Origin: Diaphorobacter nitroreducens | Lineage (GTDB): Bacteria > Pseudomonadota > Gammaproteobacteria > Burkholderiales > Burkholderiaceae_C | Direction: 5' to 3' | NCBI GenBank assembly: GCA_003755025.1 | Contig: RJVL01000006.1 | Location: 186,001 to 250,000, forward strand | Length of the DNA: 64,000 nucleotides | Part shown: positions 51,522-64,000 of the stretch, piece by piece | Position numbering within the stretch: position 1 is the stretch's first letter | Layout of the letters: every line of letters starts with the position of its first letter | Notes under the pieces: generated by a model | Databases searched by the model: none | Seen by the model: the letters and a program-made list of their open reading frames with translations, nothing else | Told to the model about the DNA's origin: nothing | Translations under genes and position numbers: made by a program

Positions 51522-53744
51522 ATGTCGCATCCGTCCACCGCCCTGGCGCAGGACCCAGGGCAGGTTTCTCCCGGGGCGATGCAGCGCGTCCTGCGCGAAC
51601 AGCAGACCTTGCTGGACAGCGCGGGTGTTGGGATCGTGTTCATTCGCAACCGCGCTTTGGTGCGGTGCAACCAGCGCTGCGCCGAGATCTTCGGGCTACC
51701 CTCGCCCGAAGACGCGATTGGCCGAAGCAGCGAAGCCCTGCACCCAAGCCGGGGAGCGTTCCGCGAACTCGGCCGCGCCGCTTATCCGACCCTCGCGCGC
51801 GGTCAGGCGTATCGCACGGAGCGCCAGCTGAAACGCTGCGACGGCCAACTGTTCTGGGCGCACCTCACCGGGCGATTGATCAACTCCCGGGACAGCCGCG
51901 AAGGGTCCATCTGGATCATCGACGACATCGACGAGCAAAAGCGTGCTCAGGCGCAGTTGCAGGCGGCCTTGTGGGAAAAGCAGGTGCTGTTCGACAGTGC
52001 CATGGTGGGCATCGTCTTCCTGCAAGAGCGGCGCATGACACGGTGCAACCGCCATTTCGAGCAGATCCTGGGGTACGGCCCGGGCGAACTGGCAGGGTCC
52101 TCGTCGCGGCGGTGGTATTTGAGCGACGAAGACTGGCACGAAGCCGGGGTGCGCTGCTATGCGCCGCTGGTGCAGGGACAGGCCTTCGAAGGCCAGATGG
52201 TCTTGCGCACCCGCGATGGGCGCGCTATTGAATGTGAGGTACGCAGCAAGGCCGTCGATCCGTCGAATGTCGCGCAGGGCTCCATCTGGATCGTGATGGA
52301 TGTGAGCGAGCGATTGCGCATTCAGAGGCAGCTCGCGGGCATGCATGGCGCACTGGAGCAGCAAGTGCGCGACCGCACGCGCGAGTTGCAGGAGACAGTG
52401 GGCAACCTGCACCGCGAGATCCAGGACCGTCAACGCGACCAGGAACGCATCTATTGGATGGCGCACTACGACGCGCTCACCGAACTGCCCAACCGCGTCC
52501 TTCTGGCCGAGCGCGGTCAGGACGCGATCCGCCAGGCGCAAGAGTCCGGTGCGCCCCTGGCCGTGATGTTCCTGGACTTGGACAACTTCAAGCACGTGAA
52601 CGACTCGCTGGGCCATCGCATCGGCGATGCACTGTTGGTGGAAATCGCACAGCGCCTGCGCACCACGGTGCGGCAAAGGGACACCGTGGCGCGTCTAGGG
52701 GGTGACGAGTTCGTGCTCCTGCTGCCCGGCGCCAACGCGCAAGGCGCCGCGCGGGTTGCGGCCAAGATGCAGGAAGCAGCCCTGCAGCCGGTGCACATCC
52801 AGCACCATGAATTGTCGCTGGCCCTGTCCATGGGGATTGCGCTCTTTCCTGAGCATGGGAGCGATTTCGAGACCCTGATCCAGTCGGCCGATACCGCGAT
52901 GTACCGCGCCAAGGCGGACGGACGCAATAGCTTCCGGTTCTTCACGCCCACGATGCAGGCGCAGTCGGCCCGAGCGCTGCAATTGACCAACGCGCTGCGG
53001 CGGGCTCTGGAGCGCAACCAGTTGTCGCTGCATTACCAACCCCAGGTGTCCATCGCGACGGGCCGGGTCTGCGGCGTGGAGGCGCTGCTGCGCTGGCATC
53101 ACCCAGAACTGGGCGCGGTATCGCCGGCAGAATTTATTCCGGTGGCAGAAGACACTGGGCAAATCCTGCCCATTGGCGAGTGGGTGCTGCGCACGGCGCT
53201 GGCGCAGTTGCGCACCTGGCATAACCAGGGACTTCCGGCCCTGACGATGGCAGTGAATCTGTCCGCCGTGCAGTTCCGCCAGCCGCAGTTGCTGGAGCTG
53301 GTGGACCGGCTTCTCGCCGAGTACGGAGTGCAGCCCCACCTGCTGGAGCTGGAGCTGACCGAGAACGTGGCCGTCGCGGACCCCCACGCCGCGATCGCGA
53401 CGATGGACCAGCTCCACGCCAAAGGCGTGCGCCTGTCGATGGATGACTTTGGTACCGGCTATTCGTCGCTGAGCCATCTCAAGCGATTCCAGATCTACCG
53501 GCTGAAGATCGACCAGTCCTTCGTGCGCGACCTGGACCATGACGGCAACGACCGCGCCATCGTCAGCGCCATCATCCGCATGGCGCAGGCGCTGGGCATG
53601 CGCACCACGGCCGAGGGGGTAGAAACCGCCCATCAGCTGACGTTCCTGCGCGAACAGGGCTGTGATGAAGCCCAGGGTTTCTATTTCAGCCGGCCCCTGG
53701 GGGCCCCGCATCTGCAGCAGTATCTGCTGCAGCGCCCAGCCTGA
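51522..53744 (+). CDS. PAS-PAS-GGDEF-EAL cyclic-di-GMP enzyme
   Basis: 740 residues, no signal peptide or membrane segment. Two PAS domains (about 20-140 and 150-270) are followed by a coiled coil (about 270-315). The diguanylate cyclase domain has ALTELPNR and the intact motif GGDEF at 393-397, with the product-inhibition site RQRD five residues before. The EAL domain has EALLRWHHP (520-528), LELTENVAV, DDFGTGYSSLSHLKRF, KIDQSFV and AEGVET, so both activities look possible. PAS ligand unknown. It is divergent from olsB, with 231 bases between, and followed by the convergent glmM. Confidence 0.92.
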   Translation: MSHPSTALAQDPGQVSPGAMQRVLREQQTLLDSAGVGIVFIRNRALVRCNQRCAEIFGLPSPEDAIGRSSEALHPSRGAFRELGRAAYPTLARGQAYRTERQLKRCDGQLFWAHLTGRLINSRDSREGSIWIIDDIDEQKRAQAQLQAALWEKQVLFDSAMVGIVFLQERRMTRCNRHFEQILGYGPGELAGSSSRRWYLSDEDWHEAGVRCYAPLVQGQAFEGQMVLRTRDGRAIECEVRSKAVDPSNVAQGSIWIVMDVSERLRIQRQLAGMHGALEQQVRDRTRELQETVGNLHREIQDRQRDQERIYWMAHYDALTELPNRVLLAERGQDAIRQAQESGAPLAVMFLDLDNFKHVNDSLGHRIGDALLVEIAQRLRTTVRQRDTVARLGGDEFVLLLPGANAQGAARVAAKMQEAALQPVHIQHHELSLALSMGIALFPEHGSDFETLIQSADTAMYRAKADGRNSFRFFTPTMQAQSARALQLTNALRRALERNQLSLHYQPQVSIATGRVCGVEALLRWHHPELGAVSPAEFIPVAEDTGQILPIGEWVLRTALAQLRTWHNQGLPALTMAVNLSAVQFRQPQLLELVDRLLAEYGVQPHLLELELTENVAVADPHAAIATMDQLHAKGVRLSMDDFGTGYSSLSHLKRFQIYRLKIDQSFVRDLDHDGNDRAIVSAIIRMAQALGMRTTAEGVETAHQLTFLREQGCDEAQGFYFSRPLGAPHLQQYLLQRPA

Positions 53745-53756
53745 ATGAACAGTCAA

Positions 53757-53811
53757 AAGTGCCTGTAGCGCCCGTCTATCAAGCGCAAGCAGCTACAGTA
53801 CCAATAGCAAA
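53757..53811 (+). repeat. Dispersed repeat family, copy 10
   Basis: GTAGCGCCCGTCTATCAAGC, then GCAAGCAGCTACAGTACC, then AATAGCAAAT. It fills the gap between the GGDEF-EAL stop and the glmM stop, and could form a short hairpin there. Confidence 0.7.
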
Positions 53812-55146
53812 TCAACCCGCACGCGCCGCGTCTGCCATGCGTTGTGCGCAGCGGTTCGCCTGCTCGGCCTCACGTGCCTCCACCATCACGCGCAACAGTG
53901 GCTCCGTGCCGCTGGCGCGTACCAGCACGCGGCCATGGGCGCCCAATTCGGCCTCTGCGTCGCGGATGGCATCCGCGAGCACAGGGTTGGTTTTCCAGTC
54001 CTGTCCCGGGTTCAAGCGTACGTTGAGCAACACCTGGGGAAACAACGGCACGTCCGCGAGCAGCTGTGCCAGCGTTTTGCCGCTGCGCACGCACGCCTGC
54101 AACACCTGCAACGCGCTGATCAGGCCATCGCCCGTGGTGTGCCGGTCCAGCGCGAGCAGGTGGCCCGAGCCCTCCCCGCCCAACAGCCAATGCTGGCGCT
54201 GGAGTTCTTCCAGCACATAGCGGTCCCCCACCTTGGCGCGCATGAATTTCACGCCGCGCCGCTGCAGGGCCTCTTCCACGGCCATGTTGGTCATCAAGGT
54301 GCCGACTACGCCGGGCACATGCTCGTCGCGCGCCAGCCGGGCGGCAACCATCACGTAGAGCAGTTCGTCACCGTTGAAAAGCCGCCCCGCCGCATCCACC
54401 ATTTGCACGCGGTCCGCGTCGCCGTCCAGCGCAATGCCGTAGTCAGCATGGTTGGCACGCACGGCCCGCACCAGCGCGTCCGGATGCGTGGCGCCCACTT
54501 GATGGTTGATGTTGAGTCCATCGGGCGCGCACCCGATCGCCAGGACCTCGGCCCCCAGTTCATGGAACACCTTGGGCGCGATGTGATAAGCCGCGCCATG
54601 TGCGGCATCCACGACGATCTTCAGGCCCCGCAGCGTGAGGTCGTTGGCAAAAGTGCTCTTGCAGAATTCGATGTAACGGCCGGCGGCGTCATCCAGCCGT
54701 CGCGTCTTGCCCAGCGATGCGGAATCGGCCCACACGGGCGGTTGCTCCAGGGCGGCTTCCACCTCTTCTTCCCATGCGTCGGGCAGCTTGGTGCCTTGCG
54801 CACTGAAGAACTTGATGCCGTTGTCGGGGTAGGGATTGTGGCTGGCGCTGATGACCACGCCCAGGCTCGCACGCTGGGCACGCGTGAGGTAGGCCACGCC
54901 CGGCGTGGGCAGCGGCCCCAGCAGCACGACATCCACACCCGCCGAGTTGAAGCCCGATTCCAGCGCGCTTTCCAGCATGTAGCCGGAGATGCGCGTGTCC
55001 TTGCCGATGAGCACCGTGGGACGCTCCTGCGTGCGGCGCAGCACACGCCCTACCGCATGTGCCAAGCGCAGCGCGAAGTCGGGGGTGATGGGCGACTGCC
55101 CCACCGTGCCGCGGATGCCATCGGTGCCGAAATACTTGCGGGTCAT
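53812..55146 (-). CDS. glmM: Phosphoglucosamine mutase
   Basis: 444 residues. Converts glucosamine-6-phosphate to glucosamine-1-phosphate for peptidoglycan and lipopolysaccharide. It starts [20 protein letters not shown]. The catalytic phosphoserine is S102 in [27 protein letters not shown] is the metal-binding loop, LGGEGSGH the sugar-binding loop, and [15 protein letters not shown] the phosphate-binding loop. It follows folP by 12 bases; ftsH-folP-glmM is an order shared with E. coli. Confidence 0.97.
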   Translation of the reverse strand: MTRKYFGTDGIRGTVGQSPITPDFALRLAHAVGRVLRRTQERPTVLIGKDTRISGYMLESALESGFNSAGVDVVLLGPLPTPGVAYLTRAQRASLGVVISASHNPYPDNGIKFFSAQGTKLPDAWEEEVEAALEQPPVWADSASLGKTRRLDDAAGRYIEFCKSTFANDLTLRGLKIVVDAAHGAAYHIAPKVFHELGAEVLAIGCAPDGLNINHQVGATHPDALVRAVRANHADYGIALDGDADRVQMVDAAGRLFNGDELLYVMVAARLARDEHVPGVVGTLMTNMAVEEALQRRGVKFMRAKVGDRYVLEELQRQHWLLGGEGSGHLLALDRHTTGDGLISALQVLQACVRSGKTLAQLLADVPLFPQVLLNVRLNPGQDWKTNPVLADAIRDAEAELGAHGRVLVRASGTEPLLRVMVEAREAEQANRCAQRMADAARAG

Positions 55147-55158
55147 GAAATTCCTTGA

Positions 55159-56010
55159 TTACTGGGAAATGGCGGCGCCGGTGTCCTGCTGCCGCATCGC
55201 GCTCCACACCGCCAGCGCCGCCACGGTCTCGCGTACGTCATGCACACGCACCACCCGCGCACCGCGCTCCACGGCAAGCACGGCCGCGGCAACGCTTGGT
55301 GCCATGCGTTCGTGCACAGGCAGGCCAGTGACGGAACCGATGGACGATTTGCGCGACCAGCCGGCCAGCAACGGGTAGCCCAAGGCCAGGAGCTCGGGCT
55401 GGCGGGCCAGCAGGGTGAAATTTTGCTCGACTGTCTTGCCGAACCCAATGCCATAGTCGAGTACGATGCGGGCCTTTTCCACGCCCAGCGCTTGCAGTTC
55501 CTGCGCTGAGCGCTCCAAAAAATAGAGCACTGACGGCACCACATCTTCCTCCATGGGCGTGGCCTGCATGGTCTGCGGGTCCCGGTGCATATGCATCAGG
55601 CACACGCCGCAGCGCGGATGGGCGGCGACGATCCCGGCCGCCCCTGGCTGGCGCAGCGCCCAGATGTCGTTGACGATGTCCGCCCCCAGGTCCAGCACCG
55701 CCTGCATGACCTGGGGCTTGTAGGTGTCGACCGAGACCGGCACCCCCAGGCGCACCGCCTCCGCCACCAGCGGCACGACGCGGGCCAGCTCTTGCTCCAG
55801 CGGCACCGCCGGGCTACCCGGGCGCGTGGATTCGCCGCCGATGTCCAGGATATCCGCGCCATCCTTGATCAGCTGCTCGCAGTGCCGCAACGCTCCCCGC
55901 GTATCGACATGCCGGCCGCCGTCTGAGAAGGAATCTGGGGTGACGTTGACGATCCCCATGACCTGGGGACGCGTGAGGTCCACGTCGAAACGTGTGGTTT
56001 GCCAGCGCAT
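55159..56010 (-). CDS. folP: Dihydropteroate synthase
   Basis: 283 residues. Condenses the pterin pyrophosphate with p-aminobenzoate in folate synthesis; sulfonamide target. Hallmarks are MGIVNVTPDSFSDGG, LDIGGESTRPGS (pterin and pyrophosphate loops) and GYPLLAGWSRKSSIG, with the conserved SRK. It follows ftsH by 71 bases, with a terminator-like hairpin between, and is coupled to glmM. Confidence 0.97.
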   Translation of the reverse strand: MRWQTTRFDVDLTRPQVMGIVNVTPDSFSDGGRHVDTRGALRHCEQLIKDGADILDIGGESTRPGSPAVPLEQELARVVPLVAEAVRLGVPVSVDTYKPQVMQAVLDLGADIVNDIWALRQPGAAGIVAAHPRCGVCLMHMHRDPQTMQATPMEEDVVPSVLYFLERSAQELQALGVEKARIVLDYGIGFGKTVEQNFTLLARQPELLALGYPLLAGWSRKSSIGSVTGLPVHERMAPSVAAAVLAVERGARVVRVHDVRETVAALAVWSAMRQQDTGAAISQ

Positions 56011-56029
56011 GCGTGAGTGAGTGAGAGCC

Positions 56030-56063
56030 GTGAAATACAGAAAACGGGGCGCGAGGCCCCGTT
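56030..56063 (-). terminator. Terminator-like hairpin between ftsH and folP
   Basis: On the minus strand AACGGGGC-CTCGC-GCCCCGTT is a perfect 8-bp stem, followed by TTCTGTATTTC. It lies 18 bases after the ftsH stop and before folP. The T tract is interrupted, so read-through into folP-glmM is likely. Confidence 0.65.
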
Positions 56064-56081
56064 GTTCATGCCAAACCGCTG

Positions 56082-58001
<1,920 letters not shown>

Positions 58002-58144
58002 GCGGAACTCCAGATTCAGAAGTGGGAGGCCGGCCACGACACTGTCATGGAAACGTCCTAACGCAATTGGGGTTCATTTTAGGCGTTTCAACCCGCCAGC
58101 ACCGCCCATTAACCCCGGCACAGGCCATGGTCAAGGCGCTGCGG

Positions 58145-58807
58145 TCAACCTTGACGCTTGAGCCCCATGCCCACCAGAAAGGTCTCCGATGATTTGTCGC
58201 GCGAGGCCTTGGGCTTCATCGGCTTGACCACGCGAAAGGTGTCCTTGAAGAGTTGCACCAGTTGGGAGTAACCGCTGCCGTGGAACAGCTTCACAACCAG
58301 TGCCCCCTCAGGCTTCAGATGGTGCACGGCAAAGTCCACCGCCAGCTCGATCAGGTGCGCGATACGCACGGCATCCACCGACTCCACGCCCGACAGATTG
58401 GGAGCCATATCCGACACCACCACATCCACGGGCCGCCCTTGCACGGCCTCCTGCAAGCGTGCCAGCACCTCCTCCTCCCGAAAATCCCCCTGTAAAAAGG
58501 TGACGCCTTCAATCGGCTCCATCGGCAGGATGTCCAGCGCGATGATGACGCCGTTGAGTTGCCCCACGGCAGCCCCGTCGGGCGACAGCCGCCGGCGCAC
58601 ATACTGGCTCCAGGCCCCCGGAGACGACCCGAGATCCACCACCACATGGCCGGGCTTGATCAGCCCGAGCTGTTCGTCGATCTCCTTGAGTTTGTAGGCG
58701 GCGCGCGCACGGTAGCCCTCCTTCTGGGCGAGCTTGACGTAGGTGTCGTTGACATGGTCGTGGAGCCATGCCTTGTTCACCTTCTTGCTTTTGGTCTGGG
58801 CTTTCAT
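58145..58807 (-). CDS. rlmE: 23S rRNA 2'-O-methyltransferase RlmE (FtsJ/RrmJ)
   Basis: 220 residues. Methylates U2552 of 23S rRNA. The start at 58807 ([20 protein letters not shown]) fits the family; a longer reading would enter the divergent yhbY promoter. [13 protein letters not shown] contains the first catalytic lysine. [15 protein letters not shown] is motif [13 protein letters not shown] the catalytic aspartate, and [12 protein letters not shown] the second lysine. It is divergent from yhbY with 77 bases between starts, and is upstream of ftsH as in E. coli. Confidence 0.96.
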   Translation of the reverse strand: MKAQTKSKKVNKAWLHDHVNDTYVKLAQKEGYRARAAYKLKEIDEQLGLIKPGHVVVDLGSSPGAWSQYVRRRLSPDGAAVGQLNGVIIALDILPMEPIEGVTFLQGDFREEEVLARLQEAVQGRPVDVVVSDMAPNLSGVESVDAVRIAHLIELAVDFAVHHLKPEGALVVKLFHGSGYSQLVQLFKDTFRVVKPMKPKASRDKSSETFLVGMGLKRQG

Positions 58808-58869
58808 GGATAGATCGGTGCGCCGCCCCGGATCGGGGGACAGCAGTATGCCGGCCATTGCCGGGGCGT

Positions 58870-58878
58870 TGAGATAAT
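58870..58878 (+). promoter_or_regulatory. Extended -10 element directly before yhbY
   Basis: TGAGATAAT, with its last base 6 bases before the yhbY ATG. Transcription would start at or next to the A of the ATG, and no ribosome site is present, so the message may be leaderless. Confidence 0.5.
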
Positions 58879-58884
58879 ACGGGT

Positions 58885-59358
58885 ATGCCTCAAATTCAAC
58901 TGACTCCCGCCGAGCGCCGGGAACACCGCGCCAATTCCCACCATCTGGACCCCGTGGTCCTGATCGGTGGCGACGGACTTACGGCCGCCGTTCAAAAGGA
59001 GATCGATGCCGCACTCAAGGCCCATGGCCTCATCAAGGTGCGCGTCTTCAACGACGACCGCGCCGCACGCGAAGAGATGTATCAGCAACTGGCCGATGCG
59101 CTGAACGCCGCACCCATCCAGCATATCGGCAAGCTGCTGGTGCTGTGGCGGCCCATTCCTGCGAAAGAGAAAGCCATCGACGAAGACCGCATGCCCGGTC
59201 CCCGCGATGTGAAGGTACTCAAGTTCAGCAAGCGCGGCGGCCAGCGCCCCGAGGTCAAGCAACTGCGTGTGCTGGGTAACCAGCGTTTGACGCCTGGCGG
59301 GCAGATCAAGCGTGCCAAGCCCAAGCAGAAGTCGGTGAAAAAACGCCAGGCCGATTGA
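58885..59358 (+). CDS. yhbY: YhbY-type RNA-binding protein (CRM domain)
   Basis: 157 residues; E. coli YhbY is about 97, so this one carries a C-terminal extension. The CRM domain (about 1-95) contains [31 protein letters not shown] and [10 protein letters not shown]; a GxxG-type RNA-contact loop is at GGDG. The extension (about 110-157) is very basic ([14 protein letters not shown]). It is linked to pre-50S ribosome assembly. It lies next to rlmE, itself a 50S maturation enzyme. Confidence 0.92.
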   Translation: MPQIQLTPAERREHRANSHHLDPVVLIGGDGLTAAVQKEIDAALKAHGLIKVRVFNDDRAAREEMYQQLADALNAAPIQHIGKLLVLWRPIPAKEKAIDEDRMPGPRDVKVLKFSKRGGQRPEVKQLRVLGNQRLTPGGQIKRAKPKQKSVKKRQAD

Positions 59359-59369
59359 CCCTAGATCCC

Positions 59370-60131
59370 ATGAACGCACCGCAGCAGCACCAGCGCCACA
59401 TCCTTTGCATGAAGTGGGGCACGAAATATGGCCCCGAGTACGTCAACCGTCTTTACGCCATGGTGCGCCGCCACCTGAGTGGCGAGTTCAACTTCGTCTG
59501 CCTCACGGACGACGATGCAGGCATACGCCCCGAGGTGCAGTGCCTGCCCATCCCGCCGCTGAATCTGCAGCTGGCACCCGGCCAGCGGGACGGCGCCTGG
59601 AAAAAGCTCACGACCTTCGAGGCCGACCTGCACGGCCTGCGCGGCACAGCGCTGTTCCTCGACCTCGACGTGGTGATCGTGGGCGGGCTGGATCCCTTCT
59701 TCGAGCAGCCGGGTGAATTTCTCATCATCCACGACTACCCCCGTTTCTGGCGCTTTGGCCAGCGGATCACGGGCAACTCCTCGGTCTACCGCTTTGAACT
59801 GGGCGCGCATGCCGATGTGCTGGCGTACTTCCGCACGCACATGGACGAGGTGCAGGCCAACTATCGCAACGAGCAGGCCTTTCTGTCACGCTTCCTGCAT
59901 GCCCAGGGCAAGCTGTCGTACTGGCCTGAAGGCTGGTGCCCGAGCTTCAAGTACGACGGCATTCCCGCGTGGCCGAGCAACTACTGGCGCGAGCCCTTCG
60001 TGCCCGAAGGCGCACGCATCATGATCTTCCACGGCGAATGCAATCCGCCGGATGCGCTGGAGGGACGGCGCAACAAGCGCTTTCACCACATCCAGCCCGC
60101 ACGCTGGGTGGCGCGCCACTGGCACGAATGA
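59370..60131 (+). CDS. Glycosyltransferase-like protein with DxD motif
   Basis: 253 residues, no membrane segment. The start at 59370 (MNAPQQHQRHILCMKWGTKY) lies 11 bases after yhbY, so the two are co-transcribed. YVNRLYAMVRRHLSGEFNFV and CLTDDDAGI resemble the nucleotide-sugar-binding start of GT-A fold enzymes, and LFLDLDVVIVGGLDPFF (about 96-112) carries the DxD metal motif. WKKLTTFEA and FHGECNPPDAL fit the same fold. Donor and acceptor are unknown; the facing Kdo hydroxylase hints at lipopolysaccharide, but that is weak. Confidence 0.72.
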   Translation: MNAPQQHQRHILCMKWGTKYGPEYVNRLYAMVRRHLSGEFNFVCLTDDDAGIRPEVQCLPIPPLNLQLAPGQRDGAWKKLTTFEADLHGLRGTALFLDLDVVIVGGLDPFFEQPGEFLIIHDYPRFWRFGQRITGNSSVYRFELGAHADVLAYFRTHMDEVQANYRNEQAFLSRFLHAQGKLSYWPEGWCPSFKYDGIPAWPSNYWREPFVPEGARIMIFHGECNPPDALEGRRNKRFHHIQPARWVARHWHE

Positions 60132-60137
60132 CGAGGT

Positions 60138-60168
60138 CGCCCCGCCACGAAGCGGGGCGGACAAAAAC
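60138..60168. terminator. Convergent terminator hairpin
   Basis: CGCCCCGC-CACGAA-GCGGGGCG is a perfect 8-bp stem, 6 bases after the glycosyltransferase stop and before the end of the Kdo hydroxylase gene. The flanking GACAAAAACAG gives a T-rich tract only on the minus strand before the stem, so Rho-independent strength is moderate. Confidence 0.55.
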
Positions 60169-60188
60169 AGTCAGCGCCGAGGCGCCGG

Positions 60189-61070
60189 TTAGGCCGTCGG
60201 AACGCCGTGCAACGGCCGGCCCGTCAATCGCGTGAGGATCGCCAAAGGGCTCGCTTCCCGGTCATACGCATGCGACGCGGGCAGGTGCAATGTCTGCTCC
60301 AGCATGTATTGGCCGGACATGACCGCATGCGTGGCCTGGTCCGAAAAGCACACCCATACCGAACCCGCCGGAAACGGCACCGTTTCCTGCGGACTGGTGC
60401 GCTGGTACTCCAAGTCGCCCTTCATGCCGTCGTGCAGTTGCAGCATCAGGTGGTCGTACTCGCTGCGAAAGGACTTGGTCACACGCAGCGCCTGCAGCAC
60501 CTTGGCCTGCCACGCCGAATACGGCTTGGCGCGTGGCAGGAACTTACGCGCCATGGCTTCGAAGGGCTCACCCACGCGCCACACACGGGGCGCCCCGTCG
60601 GGGTTGACGTTGGCAAACACGCGCAGGATGCGTTCGCCATAGTTGGGACGCGAGGGGAACGCATCCACGTGCAGCCGCCGGTCGTCGGCCCGCCAGGATT
60701 GCTGGCGGCTTTCCACCTGCATCGGCCGGTAGCTGGTGGGGGCCAGTCGCAGCGCAGAGGTGTAATGCGGCAGCAGCGCCTCGATCAAGCCCAGCGCCTG
60801 CGCCCGAAAGCGCGTGATCATGGCCGTCAACTGCGCCTGGGTGGCGGCGTCGCCCACCGCGCCCTTCAGGCTGCCGTCGACATTCAGGCTGATGTTGCGC
60901 GCACCAGGGTCGCGGATGTCGGGCCGCAGCAGGGCGCGCTCGTCAGGCTGCACCTCGAAGGCGAGGTTGGGAAAGAACAGCACCTTGCCGCCCTCCAGCG
61001 CAGCGCGCCAGGCGTCGGTCCCCGGTACCGACCAATCACGGGATTCGATGCGTACGACCTGGGATTCCAT
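60189..61070 (-). CDS. kdoO: Kdo hydroxylase family protein (KdoO)
   Basis: 293 residues, no signal peptide. It matches the Kdo 3-hydroxylase family, Fe(II)/2-oxoglutarate-dependent enzymes that turn Kdo of lipid A into Ko, described in Burkholderia and related genera. The metal triad is visible as HxD in RRLHVDAFPSRP (H134, D136) and a distal histidine in FSDQATHAVMSGQY (H248). NISLNVDGSLKGAVGD and FANVNPDGAPRVWRVGEPFE are family stretches. The gene starts 6 bases after the DUF4149 stop, so it is the distal gene of greA-DUF4149-kdoO. Family knowledge; activity unproven. Confidence 0.85.
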   Translation of the reverse strand: MESQVVRIESRDWSVPGTDAWRAALEGGKVLFFPNLAFEVQPDERALLRPDIRDPGARNISLNVDGSLKGAVGDAATQAQLTAMITRFRAQALGLIEALLPHYTSALRLAPTSYRPMQVESRQQSWRADDRRLHVDAFPSRPNYGERILRVFANVNPDGAPRVWRVGEPFEAMARKFLPRAKPYSAWQAKVLQALRVTKSFRSEYDHLMLQLHDGMKGDLEYQRTSPQETVPFPAGSVWVCFSDQATHAVMSGQYMLEQTLHLPASHAYDREASPLAILTRLTGRPLHGVPTA

Positions 61071-61076
61071 GCTCGC

Positions 61077-61490
61077 TCACCCTCCTTGCCTGGCAGTTTT
61101 CCACAACGTGATGCCCGCGCAGAGCCATTGCACCAGATACATGGCACTGCCCACGCTGTGCCACAGCCGCAGGTTCTGGCGCGCCACGATGCGCGGCGCC
61201 ACGCCATATTGCACCAGCAAGGCCAGCAGCAGGCCGAGGATCACAAAAACCATAGCTGCTCGCGCCCACTGCTCCTCGGTTTCCGCGTGTTTTCTTTTGG
61301 AAAGCACCAACAGACAAGCGCAACACGCTATCGAAATATAAGTCTGCGCCTCGAACAAACGGGCTGCCATCTGCCCCGCCACACTCGGCGTGGGCAGGTA
61401 GACGAACAGCATCGGCACGGCCACGAAGCCCATGGCCGAGAGGCTACCCCACCACAGGGCCGCAGCCAGCACGGGCAGGCGTTCGCGCAT
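61077..61490 (-). CDS. DUF4149 membrane protein
   Basis: 137 residues with four hydrophobic segments (about 6-27, 48-64, 77-98, 112-131). The start at 61490 (MRERLPVLAAALWWGSLSAM) lies 11 bases after greA; GTG at 61499 is an alternative. The pattern ALWWGSLSAMGFVAVPMLFV with AARLFEAQTYISIACCAC matches DUF4149. The position after carB-greA is common in Burkholderiales. Function unknown. Copy 11 of the dispersed repeat covers the second membrane segment and following loop. Confidence 0.8.
   Translation of the reverse strand: MRERLPVLAAALWWGSLSAMGFVAVPMLFVYLPTPSVAGQMAARLFEAQTYISIACCACLLVLSKRKHAETEEQWARAAMVFVILGLLLALLVQYGVAPRIVARQNLRLWHSVGSAMYLVQWLCAGITLWKTARQGG
61301..61343 (+). repeat. Dispersed repeat family, copy 11, inside the DUF4149 gene (antisense)
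   Basis: AAGCACCAACAGACAAGCGC, then AACACGCTATCGAAATATAA. This is a more degenerate copy. It is translated on the opposite strand. Confidence 0.4.
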
Positions 61491-61501
61491 GGCGTGCACC
61501 C

Positions 61502-61978
61502 TCAGATGTAGCTGACGGCCACCACTTCGTAGCGCCGCACGCCCCCAGGCGCCTGCACCTCGGCCGTGTCGCCCTCTTCCTTGCCGATGAGCGCGCGCGC
61601 GATGGGGCTGGAAACATTGATCAGGCCGTGCTTCAAGTCGGCCTCGTCCTCGCCCACGATCTGGTACTTCACGGCGTCGCCCGTGTCCTCGTCCTCCAGT
61701 TCCACCGTGGCACCGAAGACCACGCGACCGCCGGCGTCCAGCGCCGAGGGGTCGATGATCTGGGCCGCCGACAGCTTGCCTTCGATCTCCATGATGCGGC
61801 CTTCGATGAAGCCCTGGCGGTCCTTGGCGGCTTCGTACTCGGCGTTCTCGCTGAGATCGCCCTGCGCGCGCGCCTCCGCAATGGCGCTGATCACGGCAGG
61901 CCGCTCGACGGTCTTGAGGCGGTGCAGTTCCTCCTTGAGTTTCTCTGCGCCGCGCTTGGTGATGGGAATGGTGGCCAT
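61502..61978 (-). CDS. greA: Transcription elongation factor GreA
   Basis: 158 residues, standard. [20 protein letters not shown] begins the N-terminal coiled coil, whose tip carries the acidic pair in [20 protein letters not shown] (residues of the D41/E44 type that reactivate RNA polymerase). The C-terminal FKBP-like domain begins near 80 ([20 protein letters not shown]). It follows carB with a strong terminator between, so it probably has its own promoter in the 127-base gap. Confidence 0.97.
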   Translation of the reverse strand: MATIPITKRGAEKLKEELHRLKTVERPAVISAIAEARAQGDLSENAEYEAAKDRQGFIEGRIMEIEGKLSAAQIIDPSALDAGGRVVFGATVELEDEDTGDAVKYQIVGEDEADLKHGLINVSSPIARALIGKEEGDTAEVQAPGGVRRYEVVAVSYI

Positions 61979-62000
61979 GGGTCAGTCTCCAGATTCCAGA

Positions 62001-62038
62001 TGCAAAAAGCAAACCGCCGCGCGTTGCCGCGCGGCGGT
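62001..62038 (-). terminator. Intrinsic terminator between carB and greA
   Basis: On the minus strand CCGCCGCGCG-GCAA-CGCGCGGCGG is a perfect 10-bp stem, followed by TTTGCTTTTTGCA, 68 bases after the carB stop. Confidence 0.85.
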
Positions 62039-62105
62039 CTCACAAATCAAGGGCGATTATGCCGCGTTTGCCGCGGCGGTCATCCCCTAAAACCCGGTGC
62101 CGCGC

Positions 62106-64000
<1,895 letters not shown>

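Noticed and set aside
61491-62012. Extension of the DUF4149 frame over greA
   Set aside because: Shadow of greA in another frame; the membrane protein begins after the greA stop.

Overview
The window is a high-GC chromosomal segment that reads as a member of the Burkholderiales, most likely Comamonadaceae and close to Acidovorax. The basis is protein similarity by eye, the gene order carB-greA-DUF4149-...-yhbY/rlmE-ftsH-folP-glmM with the pst-pho and ppk/ppx genes nearby, a type B L31 protein, and many copies of a short dispersed repeat that I associate with this family. Almost everything is housekeeping or transport. I see no phage, insertion sequence, CRISPR array or tRNA.

Layout. 1-2858: sulfate importer operon sbp-cysT-cysW (minus, cut at the left edge). 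3140-4871: divergent LysR regulator and azoR. 4996-9680: a flavin reductase, then the methionine importer metN-metI-(DUF6817-like gene)-metQ. 10212-11861: MFS and MAPEG membrane proteins. 11926-15076: dnaX-ybaB-recR, with the SRP RNA gene ffs at 15633-15726 between two related small envelope-protein genes. 16724-18776: flavoprotein and methyltransferase. 18880-24748: AddAB-type helicase-nuclease. 24864-26698: trxA and rho. 26948-33471: four-gene exporter (NodT-type outer-membrane factor, HlyD-type fusion protein, RbbA-like ATPase/permease, ABC-2 permease). 33569-37047: rpmE2, a GT-C glycosyltransferase and a MATE transporter.

36992-50338 is a phosphate block. The minus-strand operon pstS-pstC-pstA-pstB-phoU-phoB-phoR is followed, divergently, by a fasciclin lipoprotein, an orphan binding protein and ppx, then by a ribbon-helix-helix-like protein and the minus-strand pair ppk-sixA. 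Good Pho-box candidates (two 7-base units, 4-base spacer) lie before pstS, before the fasciclin gene and before ppk. This suggests that uptake, signalling and polyphosphate turnover are switched together, with the fasciclin gene as a possible new member.

50454-53744 holds an OlsB-like acyltransferase and a PAS-GGDEF-EAL protein. 53812-64000 is the conserved block glmM, folP, ftsH, rlmE, yhbY, a small glycosyltransferase, a Kdo hydroxylase, DUF4149, greA and carB (cut at the right edge).

The least explained signals are: the repeat family (at least 11 copies, several inside coding sequence); a nine-A run in dnaX where both shifted frames stop at once; a perfect 13-base inverted repeat before the ribbon-helix-helix gene; a perfect 9-base inverted repeat before metN; and paired envelope-protein genes around ffs. 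No clearly new multi-gene system was found.
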